This document shows positions 52,601 to 61,600 of a DNA stretch of 64,000 nt, in pieces (position 1 is the first letter of the stretch; each line of letters starts with the position of its first letter). The stretch covers positions 61,475,759-61,539,758 of the forward strand of contig RSEF01000003.1 of NCBI GenBank assembly GCA_003993805.1. The letters are read 5' to 3'. Source of the stretch: Himantopus leucocephalus. Lineage: Eukaryota; Chordata; Aves; Charadriiformes; Recurvirostridae. The notes under the pieces are model-generated. The model made no database searches, was not told where the DNA came from, and saw nothing but the letters and a program-made list of their open reading frames with translations. The translations under genes and the position numbers were made by a program.

Positions 52601-55600
52601 TGCTTGGACAATTTCTCTGTATACCTCCCAGGCTACCTGTCCTTGTTTCCAACCTCTGTAGGCTTCCTTTTCCTGTTTGAGATTGTCCAGGAGCTCCTTG
52701 TTCATCCACGCAGGCCTCCTGGCATTGTTGCCTGACTTCATCTTTCCTCTGTTCTCACTGTGCTTGTTGAGACATAGTCTCTGGGTGCATGGAGTTAGTA
52801 CCGTAAATTCTGGGTGTTTATTTCTTTGTGACTAGAGTTACTGAAAGGCAGCTCTAGAGGTCTGCTTTTCCAGCAAGCAGGTTTCTTTCAATTTTTTTGT
52901 GCAGGCTAAATCAAACAAAAGCTATGAAGTGTATAATTTCATGATTGTGTTTTTAATAGCTTGCTTGATATCTCTGTGAAGCATTCAATGCAGTTCTAAT
53001 GATACGTTGCATGTATGTTTTGTTCCAGGGGAGTGACAATGGATGTGGGTATGACCAAATTTGAGACAAAGACTAAAGTAATTACACTGATGGATGCTCC
53101 AGGCCACAAAGACTTCATTCCAAATATGATCACAGGAGCTGCACAGGTAGAAATGGTCAAACTCTCTTCCAACAGCATTATTATTTATAACTCTTTCTTA
53201 AATTGGTTTTCTTCTGCTTTTAAAATCTAAGATGAAATGGAATTATTGATGGTGCTAAGATATCTTTGAGGTTTTCATGAGTTTTCTAAACTTAAAAAAG
53301 AATGTGTTTGTTTAACGGTAGTTGCTTTTCTTTTTTTGGGACGTTAACTTTTTGGAGGGAGAGTCTTATTAGAGAAGTAATTTGAATACTGAGTTGCAGT
53401 TTGATAAAATCAGAGTTGAGCTTTGAAAGCTATTCAAATGTGGCATATGTCTGCTCAAGAAGTTCTGTGAAAGTGGTCTTGTAGGTAAAGATTTTAAGTG
53501 GTTTAGAGCTGAAAGAAAAAAGATTTGGAGAGGTCAAACAGAAGGCATTCTGTTTAACGAAGTGTTTTATATGAGATGAGAAAACAACAGATACCACAGT
53601 TTATGCAGAATGCATATGTATTGTCAATAGGACATTTGCAGAGACTATGTGTCACTTGCTTTACGAACAGTGGGTAAAGTCAAAATCGAATTCAGCGTGG
53701 CACTTACCATTCTCATATAGGTTAGTTATTTATTTTATGGAAATAATAAATCAGAGGAGGCAAAGAATAACATGACATAAAATGTGTGAAACTTTTTCCA
53801 CTTAAAGGCACCCTTTTTAAACAGTAGAGTTGATTCTCCAAAGGAGACGTGTAACCAAACTTTTTTTTTTTATGAAGCTAAGCTGCTGTGTAGCTTTGTG
53901 CACATCATTACAGTCTGCAATGTGAGTTTTCTCTTAAGTTATCAGTAAGGATGTTAGTATGATTTTACAGATAGAGAACTATGTTGTAGGAAGACTGGTT
54001 TGCCCCAAATTCTGCTCTAGCTTTGAAGCAGAACCTGGGTAAGAATTCAGACCTTGTGACCCAGTGGTGAGGCTGCAGAAGAGTCAGAAATTTGCAAAGT
54101 ATTGTGGAGTGTATGTTGTAGGTAGTTCAGAAGTTTTAAAATTAGAAATGGATCTTTAGTTTCAGAACAGTGGAAAATGTTGACTCAGCCATGCCATTTT
54201 CTTTACAGCTTTTATTTAAATTGATTTGCCTTTTGGGGGAAAAGTAATACAGAAAGAAGTGTTAAAACAAGACTTGCAGATCCACCAGCAGTTGTATCAG
54301 TTCAGCAGAAGATGGGGCTGGCCAAATAAGACTTGGTATCTCTGTGTTCCCCCAGCTCTCCGGACAGCGAGGGGCTGGTCTGTTCCGAAGCCTGTTAAGG
54401 AATCACCGAAACTTTGCAAGTTTCTGTTGCCTACTAGAGTAGGCTCAGAGCTGAAGCAATGGGTGGAAGAAAGCAAGTGTGGAAATGGCTCTGATGCCTT
54501 TCTATTGTGGAGAATTCTGTTAGGAGGTGAATCCCCAACTGCTGTTATGCAAAATGCAAATCAGCCTTATCAGGGCCAGGATCTGGCCTTTGATACATAT
54601 GGTTAATTCACGTAAGTCCCGAGGTACAAGTTTTCTGATTTAGAAAATACAGGATGTCTTTTTTTTTTTTTTTTTGNTTTTTTTTTTTGAGGGAGTAGTT
54701 CACTGCAATGCACTTCTGAGGCGCGGAGCTGTGGGGAAATTTATCCCTCATCCTTTTCCCATTCTCACGCTTGTGCTGTCTCTGTATGAGCTGTGGGGAT
54801 TTCATGCCTAGGACAAGGCGAGGGGAATTCAGAGCCGGGACAATGTGCTGTCTCTGATCCTTCTCCTGGCATCCTGAAGCATAAGCGTATAAGGAAAGGG
54901 AGAAAGTGCAATTTTTTTTTCTTCTCTCTCTCTCCATTAAGTCCATCTCATCAGTCCTATGAAATTGTCTTACACCTGCCTCTTGACAGTAGTACCTTTA
55001 TTGTTCATGTCCATTGCTGTTGCTTGGTACGTGGTGATGGTGTAACTGGTTGTTACTTACCAAAGCAGGAAAAGTAGAAGAAATATTAGCAGCGTTTAAA
55101 GCTGACAGCAAAATCTGTGTTTTTTCCCTGTGTTTACATGCTGACTTTTGTGCAGTGCTGTAGACTGCGTGATACCTATTTGCTCTTAATGTTCTGGCAG
55201 AGGGTTTGCCTAGATGATAAAATAGGTTACTTTGTCTTTTCCACCTCGTGATTTTGGCATGCTCCAGTGTGTTGAGTGGACTGTGAAGCAATCAGGTCCA
55301 ACATGCAGTCGACTGGTTGTCCCGATTGTATAGTGAGGTGATTTATCTGTAATTTTTGCAGCTTCTCACTATGAAAGTGTCCAATCTGATGCATGGAGAA
55401 CTGGACATTGTGCTCATACCTGTTCGTAAGCTTCTGGAGCACGGGCCGCTTTTGTTTAGTTGGGGTCTGTGCAGCACATCCATAGTGGGTAGTTTGAAGA
55501 GGACAGGTTCCCAAAACCAAGAGTTGGCTTGTGTTTAACAGAAAATGGTGGTGTATGACATGAGATGACATAATGCCATAATATCTCACTGAAGTGGGTA

Positions 55601-58600
55601 TGACACAGATAGGACTGAGCAGCTTCAATTACATCTGAAGCACATTCGAATTCCTCCCGTGTAAAGTACACTTTGTGTGAAATGTTACTGATTGACATAT
55701 TTACCTAGATTATTTCCACCTCTTAACCACTTTTGATTGTACTTCTTTTTTAATCTAGGCTGATGTGGCTATTTTGGTTGTGGATGCTAGCAGAGGAGAG
55801 TTTGAAGCAGGGTTTGAGACAGGTGGACAAACTCGAGAACATGGATTATTAGTGCGCTCTCTTGGAGTGACACAGCTAGCTGTTGCAGTCAATAAAATGG
55901 ACCAGGTAAGTGCTTAATTTTTTCATTTAATTGGAGGGCTTCCATTTAGGATTGTGGACCCTAAGTTTAAGGATCAGTATTGTGAAACTAATAATAAAGT
56001 ATTGTTTCTTTCTTTGATTCTCAGCTCTGTCTCTTATGTTTGGACTTTACAATACTTTTTCTTTTTTTTAAAGAGTGTGTTTTCAAAGCACACAGAAGGA
56101 TAGTTTTGATGCTAAAATGAATAGGGATCCCTCTTGTACTTGAGAAAATCTCACATAAGCAGTTAACCCTGTGGCATCTGCAAGGGCATCTTGGTTGTCA
56201 TTTAGGTCAAGACTCCAAGAGCTTTATTTAAAGCTGTAAGGTGTGTTAAATATTACTAGTTGCGTTTTAGATTATTACTATGCTGTATATGTTCTTGCTG
56301 ACTCTGAATTTTCTGTGAACTTAAAAAAAAAAAGGTGCTGTTCAAGGACAGATCAAACTAAAGGGGCTTGCAAGTTAAGTGGTGTGTTTTTTGCTGTCAG
56401 TAATTGTTAATGTGTATGCTTTTATGTATTTGACTATGAATCCACCTGGAAATCTCATCTTTATAAATTCATTGGGTGCTGTGTGTGAAGAATGCCTACT
56501 GGTACTACAGAGTTGATGACATGCAGCTGTATGTTTGACTCATGGTTAAAAATCTACAATTTTATTATCATAATCTGTTTTCTACTTTAGGTCAATTGGC
56601 AACAGGAAAGATTTCAGGAAATTACGAGTAAGCTCGGCCAATTTCTTAAACAGGCTGGCTTTAAGGTAATGTAAACTTGTGAGGTCTTTGTTGCTCTGTT
56701 CAGGCGTTTGGGTAGGATGAGCTTTTCTTACAGTCAGGTTATTTTGTGTCACTTTCCTGCTACTACTATGTGCACATAGTACAGCAGATTCCTTTTCTTA
56801 CTGGTAGGGTGTACATTGAGCCCTGGATAAGGTTAGTCAGTTCTTTGATGCTCTTTCTGTCATCATCCTTTGTTTAGGTCTGTTGAATCTTTGGGGCACT
56901 CATCTCATTTGTAGCTTCTTGGGATTCTTGTCTACAAAGCAGAACAGACCAAGGATCGTCTGTCTTAATGGTCAGGATTACATGAATGACAGTAGAGTTT
57001 TATACCAGAGCAGGTGTCAGCGTGGATTATGAACTCACCCGAACACTCTCCATTTGCCATCCTTGACTGTTCTTCTCACATTTCCTTTCTTCCAACTATC
57101 CATTTGGACTGGCTGTGGCCTTCCTGAGATCCCTATGCATAAACCAGCAATTCAAACTGAAGTTTTGCCTGTCACATATGGAATTGAAGCTTGTTACCTG
57201 AACTCGTTCTCTAGTTGTTAATGTTGCTGTCATCATGTTGAAATATCTCCAACTCTATCAGGCAAGGGGTAAACAGAAAGGAAATGGATCCACAGAGTAA
57301 TCTGCCTTCTCCAAGGGAAAGACAAATATGCCAACTGTTCTTTCATAGCTTAGATGCATAATATTGAAAAAATGCACTTCTTGCTCCTGCTAGAAGATCC
57401 TGTTGTTAATGCTTAACTTATGTTTGTTTTCTTAATTAGGAATCAGATGTAGCTTATATCCCAACGAGTGGCCTTGGGGGTGAAAATCTGGTCACAAGGG
57501 GTCAGTCAAGTGACCTCACACAGTGGTATAAAGGAAAGTGTTTGTTAGAGCAAATTGGTGAGTGCAATTTTCCTCATTTAAAAACTAAGGTATCTTAGTC
57601 CTGTGTATGTCACAGCTTTTTTTGGGGGGGAAACGTGGGACAAAGTCTTTGGAATGCGATATAGTTGATTTATTCCTAAGTGAGAAGTTGTTGAGGCAGT
57701 TATTGAATACAGAAATTCTAAAAGGTCTTATGTATTTATTTGCAGATTCTTTCAAGCCACCACAGAGGTCAGTGGATAAACCATTTAGGTTGTGTGTTGC
57801 TGATGTTTTTAAAGGTTGGTTGTTTTTATAATATTTTCACCATAATTTCACTGATATTTAACGCAAGTGTTGAAAAAATGATGTAAAAGTAAGGCTTAAA
57901 GTAGGAGCCTTATGTGCATCAGTAGTCTTGACGAGGAATAGTAAGTTTTCAAGCACTGTTCTTTGTTGAATTTTAGAGAGTACCGCTGAGGAGAAACACA
58001 CTGGAAAAGAAATTGAGGAAGAAAATCTGCATGACCAGCCAATTAGCTATGTAATGAGTTGATGGTTCTGTGGGACAGAATTTGGGATTTTCTCTTCCCC
58101 AAGTTGATTCTTGTTGTCTAAACGAACGTTTCTTAACCTTTTTACGAGTCTGCCTTTGAGCTCCTTTACCTTCCACTGCTAGATCTTAAAAAAGTTTGAC
58201 TTGTTCTTTTTGTTTATTGTTGTAGCAGTAAATAGTGCTAAATTCCTTCATTTTCATATAAAAATTTGGTGGGGTGAGGTGGAAGAATAGGGTGGTGGTG
58301 GTGAGACTGTTACAACCAGCCAAGGATTAATTACAACCTGTTACAACAGTTACAACCAGCCAAGGCAGCTAGCTCTTCCCTAGCACTAACAGAGATATGG
58401 ACAGCAAGTAACTATAACCAGTTCTTTATTCCCATTGTCTGGAGAAAATAGACTGCCTTGAGCCCTTATGGTTTTCATGGGAAACTTGATTTGTTTTTTT
58501 TTTTTTCCATTTAAATGTATTTACAGGTAATTTGGAAGAAATAAGGTTTGTAACACTCATCTCATTTCAAACGTTCCATGGGTCCTTTGAGAAATGTTGC

Positions 58601-61600
58601 AAACTAAAATGACAGCACGATTTGAAATGTTGTAAATATTTGTAATCAAATATTATTATTGAAATTCATATTTTAAATAAATTTTACCTTATATGTAGGG
58701 TCTTTATAGGGGAAGTACAAACAAACCAGATGAAAGTACTGATTGTAGTTGGAAAAAATCAGTTTTGTGCAATTTTCATGTGAGACTTTGAGAAAACACT
58801 AGATGCTGTATACGCCCTAGGGTAGCTCACTTGAGGTACTGAAGCCATAATGTTAAATATTGAAACCTTGCATGAGAACTTACCCTGGTGTGTTACCACT
58901 AGCTTCGTCATCTAGGCTGTCACTGGTATGTTGGTTTTTATTTTTTTTTTTTAATTTTGTGAGCTGTGGGAAAGTGTGTTAGGATTATTGATTGAGATCT
59001 TTCAAAATATTGTGGTAACTTTTTTGTTGCAATATTCATTTTTGTGTTGAGCTAGGTTTCACAAAATGACCAATTTTGAGAAAATCTGTTCTGTGGAAAA
59101 GTCTGATTTTTTGCTGAAGTATGCAAAAAAAAAATAATGGCTTTATAAAGGACTCAATTTACATACACAGGGTTTTTCACTAAATGTGGCCTTTTAGGTG
59201 TTTTTTTTTTTTTAGGCTATTTTTTTCTTACCTTGTGATCTCAAAACTTAATTAACTTGTATGACACCAGAGGAAGTAGCTGCAGGTACGAGTACAACAG
59301 TTGTTCTGAGCTCTATTCCAGTGCCTGTGTGTGCTCAGGAGGAGCTGTCTGTCCATAGAAGTGTGTAAAAAGTGAGAGTGCCGAGTATACTCTTACATAG
59401 TTTGGAAAACCCCTTTCTTTATTAAGGTTACCCACACATATGATTCATCTGCCTCAGCCTGATTTTAGCTGCTGTCTTCCATAGCCCTCATAATATTCTC
59501 TCCAGGCCAACTATCTCCTGATCCAAGAGGTCCCAGTAAATTCCTTCACTGCTGCATTAGTCCCCACTTACCATATTATAATGCTGTCTAGGGTATGACT
59601 TGACCTGACTCCAGAAAAGCCTTGTGCAGCAGCCAGATCCTGAGGACAAAGAACAGGTCCTGGCAGAACCTGAGTACTGTGATACACAGAAATTAGGCCA
59701 TTTTTTATGCCCTCATTCTGTCCCTCACTATCCATTTTGTATTTACATTGATTTAATGGCGACCTGAAGGAACTTGACACTTTGCAGGAAGCAATCAGCA
59801 TGGGAGAGAGTGAAGCTTCAAACAGCACACTGGCTTACCAAGCCAGAGCTGGTGATGATGTGGAAAAAAAGGAGAAACGGTTCTTGATTGTGTTTGGGAG
59901 TGGTTTGGAACCTTGAAGAACCAGTTTGTGTTTCTGGTTGCCTGCAAGTGCTTGCAGAGCCAGCTTCTTCAGGTTCTTGTCTGTACCATATTGAGGTGGT
60001 ATTTGTACCATGACTTGGGGCTTCTTTTTCTAGCAAATGTCTGCTGCTCCAGTTTTCTGTTCTTTTGACATCCGATGTCATCTCTTAATTGACTGCATTC
60101 ATCTCATTTGCTGGAATGAATAGAGGAAAACTAGCTTGCAAGCATACTGGTGGTATCTCTCCAGCTAGATAGGTGGAAGCATCCATCAATAATGGCGACG
60201 AATGCAAAAGAGCAAGTTGATAGTATGTGACCTCAAGATTTGAGGTCAACTTGCTCTTTTGAATTCAGCTTTAAATTAAGCTTTTAATCTAATGTGACAC
60301 ACAAAATACTAACATGCTTGCTTATCACTGAGTTCTAATGTTCAGCAAAATTTATATTTGTTGTTTCTATGAATACTGAAAATGTCATTGTGGAATCACT
60401 TCAGAGGATTCTTTTTAAACACACCTGCAAAGACATACTAAGGAGATGAGGCATTTCTTAAGGTGTAAGTGCATAAATGTGCATGTGTAGCACATCTATT
60501 GAAAATAAGTGAAATATTCAAATAATGAACACAGTATTAGGACATTGAAGCAGAAAAACTTTGTGGATCTTTTATTCAGAAATCTTTAAGTCATCCACAG
60601 TTGTAATAGCTCCTCATATTAAATAGGACTGAATCAATCTTTGACTTTCTGGGAGTAAAAGTAATATGCAGGCAAAGCATGTTGATTTCTGGCTCAGTTA
60701 AACAGTAAATGGCATAGGAATTTCCACCTGTATGCATGAGAATTTTTGAGAGGTCTGCGGTATGTTTTTTTTATCTGTAATTATAGTGAGAAAGTGTTGA
60801 ATTAATTAAAATTGCTAGAAATTAAGGGGCTTAATATAATATTGAAAATCTAAAAAATATTTCTTCATGTACCTACATTTGTTTAAAGAAGTATATTTCT
60901 CCCTTAGTTCTGAAAAACATAAGATCTAGAGGTTTTGAATGTAATGTTTCATTTTCATTATGATGCACAGCTGGCTAACTTGCAAGTACTGAATGCTGCT
61001 GGGGGGAAAAAAGTCTTCATTATATTGAAAACTTATCTATGCATTGCTGAAGGTATAACTTGTGATGGGACATTGACCTTATTATGAAATTTTTTGAAAT
61101 TATTACTGTGTTTATTACAGACCAAGGATCAGGATTTTGTGTGACTGGTAAAATAGAAGCAGGCTATATTCAAGTTGGAGAACGACTTCTGGCAATGCCT
61201 CCCAATGAAACTTGCACTGCAAAAGGTACAGTCTTCAGAAGCGTGTTTACTTTCAGGTCAATACTGGGCTAGAAGCAGTTACTGAAATGGTAACAGACTG
61301 TCAAACTGATACTAACTGTCAAACATAAAATGTGAAAGCATAAAACGAATTTCTTTAGATGTGACTGTGTCTGTATAAATATGTCTATGAAGAGTATGTG
61401 AAATCTTGCATTTTTTAACCTTTTTTTTTTACCATATCAGATATTCCAAATGTTATAGCCTCGTGACTTTTGACATTGTTTTATGAAAAACCTGTAAAAA
61501 CTTCTGAGTTCCAGCAATGTCTATGAAAATGTGCAGTACAGGAATCATTAATATTCAGCTTTGTTGTGGAGTGTTACTGCTGTTAGGAAGTGTGAGGATG

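Larger units (their letters stand above)
51393..52790 (-). mobile_element. CR1 LINE, 5'-truncated, antisense to HBS1L
   Basis: The + strand begins with catagaatgatagaatggtt, followed by taggttggaaaggacctt, the reverse complement of the CR1 3' end typical of birds. Reading leftwards on the minus strand from about 52745 are fragments of the ORF2 protein: [20 protein letters not shown], then [11 protein letters not shown] sequence, a QHGF block, DLCKAFD (reverse transcriptase block A) and FADDTK (block C with catalytic Asp-Asp). The endonuclease region is missing, as is common for 5'-truncated CR1 copies. No target site duplication was found. The right boundary is approximate. Confidence 0.95.
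49394..53028 (+). other. HBS1L: Intron 7
   Basis: 3.6 kb. It contains the antisense CR1 LINE fragment (about 51393-52790) and a 100-N gap inside it. A GT-rich and G-run stretch lies at 50346-50390. The remainder is AT-rich with nothing recognised. Confidence 0.85.
57815..61120 (+). other. HBS1L: Intron 12
   Basis: 3.3 kb, AT-rich. It contains a 17-bp direct repeat (58309-58325 and 58349-58365) and an interrupted near-perfect palindrome at 60205-60261. No gene or recognised transposon. Confidence 0.85.

Noticed and set aside
54661..54690. Poly-T tract with an N, considered as the tail of an antisense retrocopy
   Set aside because: No processed coding sequence or target site duplication next to it; a homopolymer sequencing ambiguity is enough.
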